A DNA stretch of 64,000 bases from Phymatolithon calcareum (GCA_977006965.1 OZ345365.1:806001-870000); one strand, 5' to 3'. Numbered from the stretch's first letter, positions 9,267 through 21,259 are shown. Translations and numbers: made by a program. The notes: a model not told the origin generated them from the sequence alone.

Positions 9267-12200
9267 GTATTGGACTAGCAGAAGAGATCCTGAATAACTA
9301 ATTATCGGATTAGGGAATGCAAAGGTGAAGACGCTCGTCCGCGGGCTAAACTCGTCCTCTTCCAATAACGATGCTTGGTAATGGACATCGGGGCGTCTAC
9401 CCCATGGTATAGCTTAGAAAATGTCACTAGATCTATTCAGATTTTTCACGTGCGCTCGTACGGCAGCAGTTCTCCAAAGGCACTCTGCTCGACGTGTGTT
9501 GTACGGAGTGAAGTGCAAGAAGCAAGGACTGTTGTGCGTGTGCTTCCGTGCTTGATGGAGACCAAACGGAACGATCTGAAGAGCACTTTAAACTAAGCCA
9601 ACCAGTACCGGAGCGCCCCTGATGGAAGAATGTACATTCGATCGCCCGCAAGGGATATTTTTCTTCTACCCTCTCTCGAGACGCTAGGTTCTGAACCACC
9701 TCCAATATTTGGCACACAAGACTGTGCGTTACGCGCAACGCAGCAGTTGCAGCAGGGGGAGCGCGAGGGTCAACTTTGTTCATAGCTCGATCTTCTCACA
9801 TCCGCGTCCCGAGCAACAATCACAACAATGGAATTGACTGCATACCTGGTGCTGGCACAGAATGTTGGTTGCTTCTTGCCGAGGAAATCGGAAAGGTGCG
9901 CCGCGCCGTACAAATCACTGATGCGAGACGTGAGATATTTAAGCAGGAGGCACATACGGTTGAAACAGTGAAGGAAGTGTTGAAAAGCTTCCAGTTGCTC
10001 AGGAGAACGCGTTGGACAAGGGAATTACTTCCATTAGTGATGTGGATGAACGGCTCAAGTCGACTGAGGACACACGAGCCGGGAAGTCGGAGTATCGCAA
10101 ATGAACATTGCTGCCGTTCCAATTCTGACCACCAGCTCCAAAGAATGTATTGGATTGCTGAAATCCAGGTGAATAAGTTATGGCCAACCACTCCTCAATG
10201 GATGATATTGTACGCTCGTAGTCTCCTCATGAATTGTCTTGCTGAGATATCTGCATTATACTCTCAGTGGAAGACAAGATGCAACACATTGCCCTGCTCG
10301 TGAAGAAAGTACACCATCATTTCGAGAAGAGTAGAACGTTGGCTTGCAAAACGGAGGAAATGAAAAGAAATTCCTCGAGTGATCATGTGAATATCATTTC
10401 GCCGTGCTTGCACGCGATATTCAGCTTTTTGTTACGGCTGATATTGAACACAAATCAGCAGGCGCGAACGTCACCGCTGCAACATAGGTGCGTTGCACAC
10501 GAGCATCACAAAGCCGAGTGGATCGCTTTCCGATGCGATGGGACTGAGAACACTTTAGTCCGTTCAAAAGCAAGGGTCAGTTCCTGTCACAATGCCCTGC
10601 TCCTAAATGCACTGAGCTGCCATGAAGAGTAGAGTTAGATTGCTTGCGAGGAAAAAAGAGAAAGGGGAATACATGGAAAACACCAAAAGAAACATCAATT
10701 TGCCAAGGTTGTCGCGATGTTCAACCTTCATATACGCATTAACGACATGCTTCGCGTTTATGTTCTCATCCACAAAATCGCCGCCCACGATTCAACACTT
10801 TGTCGCCGATTCGTTGGCGCCATAGATGCAGTTCATATGCATGATGTGACCGAGGATGTTGGCATTGTAAACGGCCTCGGCCGAAATCTCCCTTTCGTAG
10901 AAATGTAGTCCGGTCAGGTTACCGATGTTTGTTACTCTGATCCTGGAGGTAATAATACCCGTCTCAGTTCAGAATCATGTGCCGACAATTTTATCATCGG
11001 GTTTCCCGTTTGAAAGCTCACTGTCGTCATCGTGAAGTTTTCCCCAAATTATCCATTTTCTCCTTGTTCATTTTTGGCAAGACCCACAAGTGATTATATC
11101 ATCGCCAAGACAACTCATATCAATCTCAACATACTGACAAGTGCCAGTCGGATGGGTCGTCGACTGAAGCGCGATTGTCCGGCGCAAGAGCATCGTTCGC
11201 GACTTTGACGATGACCGACGTGAAGGACAATAACTTCAACGCGAGTTTGACAACGGCTACAGTAGCGCCGAGAGCTGGTTGGGCAGCGGGCGGGCGTGGA
11301 CTTTTGGTGGTTAAGTGGAGGAAGGTGAGGTGGTGGGAGCCAAGGCGGTCAAGTTGCATTGCTTGGCACTCGTCGCATTGTGCAACGATTTATCAATGTG
11401 TTTTCCGCAATCTCAATTCAAAGCGGCACCACTCGTCGACTTGGGGTTCATCTCAAACGTAGGCGTTTGACATCGTGATGCTCAAATCTCGAATGAACGT
11501 TAATTGACACCAGCGCGGTGTTCCGGACCGTTCACTGCCGGCTGGGAAGTCATACACGTTTACCGAGCTTACACAAGCCGAAATTAAATTTCTTTTGTTG
11601 GGCATATTTTAAAAAAGTTTACATCACTCCCCATGACCTAGCTCGCGCTCGGCGCTATGTACAGCCGTTTCGTCCCGGCACTGCTACCGCGTGGCGACTT
11701 GACATCATTGCCTAATCTCAATCGACGCTTGCTTGTGTTAGTTCAAATTGTATTGTGTTGTATTCTGCTTTTCCCCCAAGTGAATCATCACATCCTTTGC
11801 CATTGAGAGAGCAGTTTGTGTAATTCTGCTGGGTCTGTCACTTAAGAGGAATTGTATATATACAATTAGTTAGTTTGATACACAGGATTAACTCCGACTC
11901 ATATTCATTTGAAGTATGCACCTTAGCCAGTTGCAGTGCTCATCTCTTTCATACAATACGACGTCGAGAGATATCACTTTAAATTGCTCGCGCAGAGACA
12001 ATGTACCTGCAATACAAACCCGCTACCCGCAAGAACTTCGACGACGAGCGTGCATCCGCCGGCTGCAATGAATGAACAAGCGCGGACACAACGTTCCGCG
12101 GACAAACATTATTCGATGTGAAGCAAAGTGGTGTTTGAAGATCCCTAAACATTCTTCCTGATATCAGCGCGGAATTCTGAAAAACGCAAAAAAGCAATGT
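9267..12200. other. Unit body, copy 1: only decayed frames
   Basis: This stretch parallels 17100-21259 in copy 2 and, in part, 27130-27560 and 29086-32020 in copy 3. Minus-strand frames around 9433-10190 and 10600-11360 share words with the other copies ('ARSPEQLEAF', 'RAPPA', 'DAKHVVNAYM'). They are cut by frameshifts and stops at different places in each copy. Between copy 2 and the inverted copy, changes in one such frame fall about equally on all three codon positions, so no coding constraint is visible. Confidence 0.5.
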
Positions 12201-12240
12201 AGTCTCACGCTCCAGATCTACTGATATGGATCGTGAGACT
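12201..12240. repeat. Conserved imperfect palindrome of the unit, copy 1
   Basis: The arms AGTCTCACG and CGTGAGACT are perfect, with further inner pairing TCCA/TGGA around a short loop. The same hairpin is kept at 21260-21299, 23149-23188 (inverted copy) and 32021-32060. Its role is unknown. An RNA end signal or a protein-binding site are possible. Confidence 0.7.
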
Positions 12241-13352
12241 CTCGTAAGGTAATTGTCAGTAATCTACAGTATGATAAAGTACAGTGGTCCTCACCTAGGA
12301 TCGCACTCTCAACGTCTCACCTCAGAGGGACCTTAGTGAGAATTCAAATTTTCAATATTCAGTAGCGCTCGAGAAGGAGTTGTCGTCCGAATACTCTGCA
12401 CGGAATAGAAGAACACACAAACACTGAACTTTGGAAGGCACCCAACATTTTATCTCTTCCCTAAACTTTCTTTGTTCGTAGATTTGTCCGAATAGGGCTT
12501 ACTGTAGAGTCGGGAGGTTGTGTGCGGACCCATAGATGATGAACATAAAGCAATTATTTGATCAAACTTTGACCAAAATCCTTGCTGTATCATTATGCCC
12601 GAATGACTCTCCATTCTCCACATGGGCTACATGCTGTGACATTTCCGCTCTGATCGACAAAGTTGGAATCTGTCTTTTCGCCACAGTCGTTGCCACCAAG
12701 AAGCGACTTTAGAAGACAATTTCACTAGCCGAAAATGTCTTGCGAATATGCATATCGAGATACACGAGACAAATGGGGGAAAGGCTGCACGGCACTTAAG
12801 CACCACCACGTACACTCAAACGCAGTTTGATCATCAATTGCATGTCACGGTAATAAAAAGCGCAAAAACACAATTCGTAACGAGAAGGCCAGGTAATAAA
12901 TTCAGTGGCCTACACAGCTCATATTGGGAGAAGTAGCTTTCCTACACTGGATAAAAAATTGGGAGGTCGGAATAAGTACATTAAGTTCTACACTCCGATA
13001 ATTCTCATTCGTACAAGTTGGAACCAGAATCATTCGAGTTTCAACCATACATCGGTACTCAGCAGCGAGAAGACGGCATTCACTCTCTGCGCCCCTTAAT
13101 GTTGGTATTAGTTTACCATTGTCTTTTACAATGATATGGAATAGAAAACCGAAGGATAAGATTTGTGACCCCGAACTACCGATGAACAAATAGTGGATCC
13201 AAGTTTTCCCCCCCTGAAGCGGATTTTGCAGATAGGTCCATGACATAGAACTTCCGGAGTGATCACATATGAATGTTATCTAAGCTACTAGTCTGTATAA
13301 ACGTATCTCCTTTACAGTCTCAAGATTGTTACTGAGAGCGTTTAATAACTTT

Positions 13353-13856
13353 ATTTTTAGCAAAACGGGTGAGTGCTAATACCGTACACAAAGTCCCACA
13401 GTGGAGCCGACGGCGAGAGTACACGTGTACTCGTTTACCAGTGTACAGAGCCTGCGCTTTACTCCCCGTCGGTGCCCGATACCGGGCACGCCCTGTTGTT
13501 TATTTCTAAACAACTGCTTAAGGACTCTCCTGTAAAACTGTTGGGACTGGGTGGGTGGGGAAACAAAGATGGTCCACCGTCCCCCGATCCACATGCGGGC
13601 TCATGGTCACCGAGGCGGACGACAATGACTGTCTATCCCCTCCGGTGTGGATCGTATCCCGATCGCCCTCCCCTAAATGCCTTACGGTATGATACCATCC
13701 TTCGGTGAACAATCAATAACTCGGAAATTCGGATTAATTTTGCCCGTAGTGAAAAAGATAACGAATCAGCTAGGATCGGAACAAGGGGACCACCCTCCAG
13801 CCACAATTTACTGTACAAAGCCAAGCTATCCGATCCTACTTGCAAACCGCCCAATA
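13353..13856. mobile_element. Unclassified insertion of about 500 bp in unit copy 1
   Basis: Copy 2 runs directly through this site ('ttaataaatacaacttta' then 'aaaaatg', 22460-22487). Copy 1 is interrupted by about 500 bp, with 'ctttа'-like pentamers (CTTTA) at both edges that may be a target duplication. The insert is GC-richer than its surroundings and contains no recognised protein, LTR partner or TIR. A solo LTR or short non-autonomous transposon is possible. Confidence 0.5.
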
Positions 13857-14151
13857 CTACTTTAAAAAATGTTGGTATTAGTGCGACACTAACTAGTCGC
13901 GGAAGTGCGATACAGAGGCAATTACCAACCAGAAATCGGTGGCCGACTAGTTTTGTCTCGTGTCAGTTGGAGACTAGTTTTCGTGAAACCGACCAATCCA
14001 TGGAGCATTTTGACACAATGAGCTCATCCTTAAAGTTTTTCTCAAGGCTGGGACATGGGAAGACCTGCTTTTGGGTCCCACTTTTCCTGTACAATCTAGT
14101 TCCTCTTCACACCGCCATTTCTTGAAGCACAAAATGGTGATATGAACTGTT

Positions 14152-14238
14152 CAGCCAGTGCGCACAAGAGTGAGAACCTTTCCTGTTACGTAAATTGAGG
14201 TTTGGGGAGCTTTTAAAATAAAACATCGCATATCCCCA
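14152..14238. repeat. Junction between unit copies 1 and 2
   Basis: The bases 14200-14240 ('taaaataaaacatcgcatat' and on) are a diverged duplicate of 14290-14325 in the start of copy 2. Copy 1 and copy 2 are therefore joined head-to-tail with a small partial duplication at the join. Confidence 0.5.
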
Positions 14239-14516
14239 TTAAGCGGGCCTCGTGACATCTGGTATAAGACATTTTGATAATCGGAGCTGTTACAATAAAA
14301 CATCACATATCCCCTATAAGACATTCTGCAGGCTCAGAACATACACTAATCAGAGGGAACCTGGACTATTCATTGACTTTAAAAACTGCTGTTGTCGATT
14401 TCTAAGTATTATGCCCATACAATCCGGTTCACATGCTGCTAAATTCCAGATCCAGTACCGTTCCCGCTTTCATCCCTATCATCCGGATTCATCCATTCAT
14501 CAACTCTATGTTTCTG

Positions 14517-15002
14517 CTAGTCATCTTCTTCCTCTTCCTCATCTGTGGCATCAGGATTTGGGGCAGCATAGGCACAGTAACATGGAAGTTCCCTTTTCAC
14601 GTTCTCGAATACGACGCGGATATCTTGAACAGTGTAATAGTCCCATTCCGATGCATCCGGAAGGCCATCTTGCATGGCCTGGAAGACGTCTTCCAGAGCC
14701 TCGTCATTGTGCTGAATGGTCATGGGATCATAGCCATGAACCTTGGCCATTGCGATGATGAGACGGTCCAGGGTAATGTTGACCGGCATCTCCCAAAGCT
14801 CGTAAACATAGTGTTTAGGAGTGCCGCCGCGCTTGAATGCAATAGAGACAAAGTAGCGCTCATAGAATATCTCGTGATCGGTCCTAAACTCATCATCCGC
14901 CGCCCCTTGCGCACGAAACTCGGCGGCGCGACAGAAGTCCTTCAAAAGAAGAGCGAGACCGGGATCAATATAATCGCCTTGACTCGAGCTGCTGCTCGAC
15001 AT
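14517..15002 (-). CDS. Acidic 161-aa protein of the array unit, copy 2
   Basis: ATG at 15002. The protein is homologous over its whole length to those at 7090-7572 and 25879-26361. Residues differ mainly near 27-45, where this copy has one extra codon. Kept exactly or nearly so are 'YFVSIAFK', 'TPKHYVYELWEMP', 'HGYDPMTIQH', 'EWDYYTVQDIR' and 'ELPCYCAYAAPNPDAT', followed by a run of Glu/Asp. It is intracellular by composition. Retention of an open frame over about 480 bp, while adjacent DNA carries indels every few dozen bases, points to selection on the protein in at least part of the array's history. Function is not recognised. Confidence 0.7.
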   Translation of the reverse strand: MSSSSSSQGDYIDPGLALLLKDFCRAAEFRAQGAADDEFRTDHEIFYERYFVSIAFKRGGTPKHYVYELWEMPVNITLDRLIIAMAKVHGYDPMTIQHNDEALEDVFQAMQDGLPDASEWDYYTVQDIRVVFENVKRELPCYCAYAAPNPDATDEEEEEDD

Positions 15003-15060
15003 GATGAGATGGTTGCTATGTGGTTGTGTGAAATGCCCTGATCGTCAAAGGAGGGACCCT

Positions 15061-15070
15061 CTTTTATAGC
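15061..15070 (-). promoter_or_regulatory. TATA box of acidic ORF, copy 2
   Basis: The minus strand reads GCTATAAAAG, ending 59 bases before the ATG at 15002, the same spacing as in copy 1. Confidence 0.65.
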
Positions 15071-15165
15071 GAAAACAACAGCACTGCGACGGAGAATTGC
15101 ACTTGTAATTTATAAGGATGTGCACTTCCCTCTTCTTTCCAGCATTGTAAATTCGCTGATTGAAA

Positions 15166-15345
15166 ATGAGCACAGTTTCCTATAGCTTCAGATTGTTGAG
15201 ATCAGTCATCAGCGGCAAATTCAATGCACCCAAGTATGAAGCTCGAAGACTATATAAGGCTGTAATTTTCAAGACTACGAGTGAAAGTATAACAGCGGCT
15301 CATAAGGACTATAGCAAAGAGGATAAGGAAAAATGTGCCATATAA
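15166..15345 (+). CDS. Short ORF divergent from the acidic gene, copy 2
   Basis: ATG at 15166 gives 59 residues, ending YSKEDKEKCAI. Compared with copies 1 and 3 this copy lacks 56 bp between the upstream part and 'PKYEARRLY', which fuses two frames that are separate there. The missing segment does not have GT...AG ends, so it looks like a deletion rather than a spliced intron. Whether any version is translated is unknown. Confidence 0.3.
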   Translation: MSTVSYSFRLLRSVISGKFNAPKYEARRLYKAVIFKTTSESITAAHKDYSKEDKEKCAI

Positions 15346-15504
15346 CCTCTAATCTGGAAGCTCGTCATCTCTGCATATCGACTCTTTCGTCGGAACCTCA
15401 CCTTATGATATTCCTGTTTTGCTGGAAGGGCTAATGGAAGATTTCACATCCTCATTCCATTGTTAAAATCCGCGTTCCACCGGAAGAGTGGGAACGTCTC
15501 TAAG

Positions 15505-15809
15505 TCACCGTAAATCACTGCTTGCTGGTAGCAGCTTTTCACCGTAAGGACGATGCTCGGTGGACTACGACCCCATGTGCAAGGCCTATCCAGGTGGAAC
15601 CAAAGAGACTGCTGATCACTTAATTCTTCGCTGCAGTGGGCATGCTTTATAAAAACGGCAGACTATTGATAGAGTAGGCCCTAAAACTGTAGAGGAATTA
15701 TTTAGGGAGAAACCGCTTGAAGTACTCAAAATTCGTGAACAATGAGGGGTTGCTTAACAACCCCAGATGTTAGCTTTAATTAAGGTCTTCTGCAATAAAG
15801 AAGAAGAAG
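15505..15809 (+). mobile_element. 5'-truncated LINE family E, C-terminus and 3' UTR
   Basis: The insertion is absent at the same site in unit copies 1 (about 8113) and 3 (about 26922). It encodes the end of a LINE ORF2: 'GGTKETADHLILRCSGHA' has the Cys...His...Cys pattern of the C-terminal zinc motif. After a frame change, 'VEELFREKPLEVLKIREQ' ends in a stop. The 3' UTR has the hairpin GGGGTTG/CAACCCC (15746-15764), AATAAA and a (GAA)n tail. No clear target duplication was found. Confidence 0.75.
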
Positions 15810-16479
15810 CTTCTCGCCTTTGCTCGTTCAATGAAGGATGTGCTCAAATCCCCAGTGATTGAACATCACTGTATCATAGGGCCAGTTCACAAAGACACGA
15901 CACTTCAAGGAGCATAGTAGATAAGGAGAAAAAAGAGTGGGATGACTTGAAAGGAAGAAAGAGTGAAAACAACAGAAAAATAGAATACATTTTACTATGT
16001 CGGCGTAGTCCTCGGCCATCGGCGTTGAGACAGGCGCGCAAAAAGGGCTACGGTGACCTAGAACACGATTGCAGCCGTAATGCTCTGCTTGGAGAAGGTT
16101 GGCCAGGAAGGAGTGGAAGCCATCGAACTCCGCGAGCAGGCGACCTCGATCGTGCCCGATCGAAGCCATCGGACTATATTCGAAGATCTCACCTCTTACT
16201 CTAATCATAGGAAGGAACTATATCATGTACTACTAGGCGAGAAGCGAAAAAAAGATTCGCTTCACATGGGCAAGATGAGGATCGCGAACCAATGTGCGAT
16301 AGGAACGAGCACTCTCCGATTCTATTCATCAATAGAGAAAGAAAGAGAGTTGACAAACAACCGTGGAGAGTGACTATTGATACAGCCCACACTCCGCAAG
16401 AGAAGAGTGTTCTGTATCCTGGATCCGACCAGACATAACGGCCCTGGGCACGGAATGGAAATTATGCCATGAGAGATTC

Positions 16480-16580
16480 TTAACCATAGTCATATTTCTG
16501 AACAAAGAGAAGCTATTGCAGAACAGCTTTATGTGCTCACCTTCGCTTGAGCGATCTTTCGGCAATAAAGAAATAAGAAC
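16480..16580 (+). mobile_element. Old LINE-like 3' end with hairpin, inside unit copy 2
   Basis: This is the counterpart of 8800-8895. The hairpin at 16509-16528 is partly mismatched (AAGCTATTG/GAACAGCTT), and 'gcaataaagaaa' follows. Confidence 0.45.
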
Positions 16581-16808
16581 TTGAATCGTTTGAAGGACAC
16601 TGTTAGCCATTCAGTATCAAAAGCAGAGCAGTTGAGAGGTTTTATTCCAATAGCAGAAGAGATCCTGCATAAATAATTATCGGATTAGGGAATGCAAAGG
16701 TGAGGACGCTCGTCCGCGGATTAAACTGGTCATCTTCCGATAACGATGCTTGGTAATGGGCATCGGGGCTCTTCTACCCCATGGTACAGCTTCGCAAATG
16801 TCACTAGA

Positions 16809-17097
16809 CCACCTGTGGTATAGTGGTAAAACTGCCTCCGCGCACCTGTGCGCATGTTTCGGTATGATACAGGAAGGAATGTGAGGTCGCCGGTTCGAGT
16901 CCTGTCCCAAACAAGAATTGAATTACGTTCCGCGAAGGGCACACGGATTTCGCCGTGTAGTGGTGTGCCGCAGTACTCGCGGGAAGCAGTTACGCGAGTA
17001 CCCAGAATGGATCCAGCTCATGAACATCTTAGAGGCCCCCTAGATGTGAGCTACCTTAGCGTAGCTCGAATATCATGCAATAAACAAACAAACAAAC
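16809..17097 (+). mobile_element. tRNA-derived SINE, plus orientation
   Basis: A box TGGTATAGTGGTAAAAC at 16816-16832, B box GGTTCGAGTCC at 16892-16902, a unique body, then 'atgcaat' and (AAAC)n at the 3' end. It is flanked by the 13-bp duplication 'aaatgtcactaga' (16796-16808 and 17098-17110). Unit copy 1 has the single, empty site near 9421-9433. It is the same family as 8965-9254. Confidence 0.9.
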
Positions 17098-17219
17098 AAA
17101 TGTCACTAGATCTCTTCAGATGTTTCACGTACGCACGTACGAGCAGACCTTCTCCAAAGGCACTCTGCTTGACGTGTGTCGTACGGAGTGAAGTGCAAGA
17201 AGCAATGACTGGCCTTAAA

Positions 17220-18265
17220 GATGCTTTTTTTAGAATTTGGAATCTTTTTTTAAATAAAGCTTCCAAATTCGAAAAAATTAAGCTTCGTAGTAAATTTGAT
17301 TTATTGCGAAGTTGCCATGTGTCCCAACACGAGGAAAGCGTCTGCCTTTCTTTGCACTATACTGCTCTCTGTAGACAAGCAATGATGCAGTGGCGCCAGA
17401 AGCTGCAGGAATAGGCGACCTAAATTCCGGCATGGTTCTGCGAGCAGGAAGCACGCAATAGCCTTCCAGCAAACCCCATGGCTGGAAGGCAATCGGAATC
17501 CTACTTAAGCAGTTCCCCCTTCGTAGTTTTAGTAGAGACCGCCTCACCATCTCATCAAAGAGATCACCCCTTATCAAGCTAAACCATTCTTCATCTATTC
17601 ACCACAAGTGATTACAAGTCGAAATTTCGGTTCCTTCCAAAACCTCAATTTTGACCAACAGCGCAGCTTCTCACTATCTTCTATATGCGAAACAGGCCAG
17701 GCTTCTGAGTTCTCCTTGATTCGATACTCTCTTCTCATGAGTGCTCGATTGACTTTCTTGCATTCGCAGTCTCTCCTTTGGTCCATCTTAGTAGCTCCTA
17801 GTATCTGCTGGAGCATAAAAAGATCATTAATGTGAATTCACAGCGCTTAATCGCGGGATATTTGATGATTTTATTTTGAGAGCTCCCAAAGCGAATTATG
17901 GCCGTGTGTACAAACACGCTCAAGTCGCTTTGCGCTTTCCCGGGAAACGGTTTATGGGTTCGTGCCGATATGTTGTTGAACGGAAAAGATATCGACACGG
18001 ACATTGGCGACCTCCCTTATGTCCGATCCGAAGCGCGATAAGCCGGCCTGGCTTCAGGCAACCCATTGTTCTCGACAGCACCAAAAGTTTACTCGCTCTA
18101 TGCTTCGACATCCCCCACAATAGGCTGCAGCTCAAAAGAAGCGGTGGCTGGGACCCTTCCGCGCAAAAGACGCTTGGCTGGAGCGAGAGCCGCACGAGTC
18201 CGGTACGTTCGGCAAATGATCCTGAAGCACCTGCAGCAAGATGACAACGCTTTCGCAAAGCAGCT
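17220..18265. other. Block specific to unit copy 2
   Basis: Copy 1 lacks this block, or its equivalent (about 9540-9655) is unrelated. At 17848-17895 it contains a 3' end of LINE family C in minus orientation ('ATTTGATGATTTTATTTT'). The rest has open frames on both strands up to 130 codons with no recognised domain. I cannot tell an insertion here from a deletion in copy 1. Confidence 0.4.
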
Positions 18266-18632
18266 CCTTTTCCTCTACCCTCTCTCGAGAAGCCAGATTC
18301 TGCACCGCCTCCAATATTCGACACACAAGACAGTGTGTTACACGCAACGCAGCAGTTTCAGCAGGGGGAGCGCGAGGGTCAATTTTGTTCGTAACAACGC
18401 GCTCAACAATGGAATCGACTGCATACCTGGTTCGGGCACAGTGTGTTGGTTGTTTCTCGTCTAGGAAATCGGAAAGGTGCATACCACTGATGCGAGAGCT
18501 GAAATATCTAAAGCGGGGGCACATACGGTTGAAACAGTGAAGGAAGTGTTGAAAAGCTTCCAGTTGCTCAGGAGAACGCGCTGGAAGAGCGAGCAAGCTG
18601 TGGATGGCGCAAGGAAACGAGGGGTATCTCAT
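18132..18632 (-). pseudogene. Uncharacterised frame in unit body, best-preserved copy
   Basis: ATG at 18632, 166 codons, including 'ARSPEQLEAFQHFL', 'HLSDFLDEKQPTH' and 'RAPPAETAALRVTHCLV'. Copy 1 (9433-9955) splits the same words between two frames through a 19-base length difference. Copy 3 (27161-27400) keeps only the first part. The frame is therefore not conserved among units and may be a remnant. No domain is recognised. Confidence 0.25.
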
Positions 18633-21259
18633 AAGAAGAGTATGAAGTACGAAACAGTCGGTCGAAAGCAGCTGGTGCAGAATGGAATTGGTGAAACCGA
18701 ATACAGCTTGTCATCCGAGGAGGTAGTGTCTGGTCGAGGGAATCGAGAAATATCAGCACTTAATCCAAAGAGTTCACCAAGGATGGATTTTTGTTGAAAA
18801 CCACTCTAAGACATTCTAGACGTGTGCTTCGGTCTCTTACGAGTAGCAATCCTTTCAGCATGTTCGCCCTGTCTCATGGGACTCGAAATGATCTTCTTCC
18901 TCCGTCCTTCTTACATGCTGTGCCCTTTCTGACCTGGAAACGCTTGGGAACAGTGACTACCTGGCCCAAAGAATGTATTGGATTGCTGCAATCCAGGTGA
19001 ATAATTTATGGCCAGCCACTCCTCAAGAAGAGAAATTGAATGGACGATAGTATAGTACGTTCTTAGTCTCCGCCTGCATATGGTCGTGCTAAAGTCGTGC
19101 TACGATGTCTGCCCTATACTTCCATAGGAAGAAAAGGTGCATCAAATTGCCGTACTCATGATGATAGTGCACTTTCACTTCGGGAAGAGTAGAACGTTGA
19201 CGCGAAAAACGGAGGAAAGCGGAAAAAGGGAATCCCTGAAGTGATCCGGTGAACATTATTTGCTCGTGCTTGTAAGAGATGTTCAGCTTTCCATTGCGGC
19301 TGATGTTTAATACAAATCAACTGGTGCGAGGACCAACCGCTGCAACATTGGTGCGTTGCACACAAGCATCACAAAGCCGCGTGGATCGCTTTCCGATGTG
19401 ATGGGACTGCAAGCACTTTAGTCGTTTCGAAGGCCTGGGCCAGTTCCTGGTAAAATGTCCCGCTGCTAAATGTTCGTGGCTGCCCTGATGAGCCGATTTA
19501 GTTCGCGAGCGCGCAAAAAATGAGAAAAGGGAATACATGGGAACACCAAAGAAAAATCACTTCGCCACAGTTGTCGCGATGTTCAACCCTCATGTGCGCA
19601 TTAACGACATGCTTCGCATCGATGATCTCATACAAAATCTCTCCACCCACGATATAACATTTTGCCGTCGTTTCGTTCGTTCGTGCCATACGTGCGGTTC
19701 ATATGCATGATGTGACCGAGGATGTTGGCATCGTTAATGGTCTCGGCCGAAAGCTCCCTGTCGTCGAAATGTGGTCTGGTCAGGTTACCCATACTTGTAA
19801 CTCTGATCCTGGAGATATTGATACCCGTCTCGGTCCTGACTTCTTGTGCGGACAATTTCATCATCGAGTTGCCCGTCGGAAAGGTCACTGTCGTCATCGT
19901 GAAGTTTCCCCACATTATCCATATTCGTCTCATTGACTTTTGGCAAGACCGACAAGTGAGTGTATCATCGCCAAGACAACTCATATCAATCCCAACATAG
20001 TGGCAAATGTCAGTCGGATGGGTCGTCAACTGAGGCGCGATCGCTCAGCGCAAGAGCGTCGTTCGAGACTTTGCCGACGGTCGACGTGAAGGACAATAAC
20101 TTCAACAAGAGTTTGACAGCAACTACCGTAGAACCGGGAGCTCGTTTACCATCGCGCGGGAGCGCGGGGCTTGGTGGTCAAGTGGAGAAAGGTGAGGTGA
20201 TGAGAGCTAAGGCTGCCAAGTTGTGTTGCGTGGCACTCGTCGCATTGTGCAACGATGTATCGATAGGTTGCCGCAATCGTCACTTCAAAGTGACACCACT
20301 CGTCCGCGCTGGGTTCGTCTCAAACCTAGGCGTTTGGGATTGTATGATGTGATGCTCATATCTCAAATGAACGTTTAGTGACACCAGTGCGGTGTTAAGG
20401 ACCGGTTCACAGCCGGCTGGCAATTCATACACGTGTCTCAGGGCGAAATTAAATTTCGGGGAATTTCATAAAATGACCACGTATTTTGCCGTATTTGGTA
20501 AAAGCTTACACAAGCCGAAACTAGATTTCTTTTGTTAGGCACATTAGAAGTTTATCACTCTCCCATGACCTAGCTCGCGCTCGGCGCTATATACAACCGT
20601 TTCGTCCCGGCACTTGTACCGCGTGGCTACTTGACATCATTGCCTAATCTCAATCGACGCTTGCTTGTGTTAGTTCAAATTGTATTGTTTTCTGTTCTGC
20701 TTTTCCCCCCGAGTATAGTATAATATCCTTTGCCATGGAGAGAACAGTTTGTGTAATTCTGCTGGGACCATCACTAAAGAGGGATTATATAGTTAGTTTA
20801 CCTCCGACCCATATTCATTTGAAACATGTACCTTAGCCAGTTGCAGTGCTCATCTCTTGCACACAATACGACGCCGAGAGATATCACATTAAATTGCTCG
20901 CGCAAAGACAATGTACCTGCAATGCAAACCCGCAAGAACTTCGACGACGAGTGTGCATACGCCCGCTACAGTGAATGAGCGAGCGTGTACACAACGTTCC
21001 GCGGACAAATATTATTTGAGTGATGTTTGAAGATCCGTAATGATTGCGCGCAAATAAAGGTAAGGTTGGCGCGGCCGAAGCGAGTGAGCATTGAGTTTTT
21101 CAAACCGCGAGAGCAGGCTTGCGGATGACCCACCGCTCATGCTCCACATGTCCGCCAACGTCAGGCACAATTGCAAGATAACACATCTGACACGTATGGC
21201 CGTGGACCTTCTCTTCCTGATATCAGCGCGGAACTCTGAAAAACGCAAAAAATCAATGC

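Larger units (their letters stand above)
6831..14151. repeat. Large array unit, copy 1
   Basis: The unit starts near 'tatgacatct' (copies 2 and 3 start at 'ttaagc' and 'cctcgtgacatctg') and ends near 'aaaatggtgatatga'. It matches 14239-22609 and 25602-32128 over most of its length in the same order. In order it holds a minus-strand acidic ORF, its TATA box, a short plus-strand ORF, an old LINE-like 3' end, a SINE, a long non-coding stretch with decayed frames, a hairpin at 12201, a copy-specific 500-bp insertion at 13353 and the tail. No terminal inverted or long terminal repeats were found. It may be a large low-copy mobile element or a macrosatellite. Confidence 0.75.

Noticed and set aside
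12201-12240. Helitron 3' hairpin
   Set aside because: No CTRR end follows, and unit homology continues for hundreds of bases past the hairpin in all copies.
15166-15345. Retroprocessed copy lacking an intron (56 bp missing compared with units 1 and 3)
   Set aside because: The missing segment does not have GT...AG or other splice-like ends, so a simple deletion explains it.
19628-20029. Minus ORF of unit 2 resembling 24260-24814 in the inverted copy
   Set aside because: Differences between the two fall about equally on all codon positions, neither has an ATG at its start, and units 1 and 3 are broken. It is treated as decayed.
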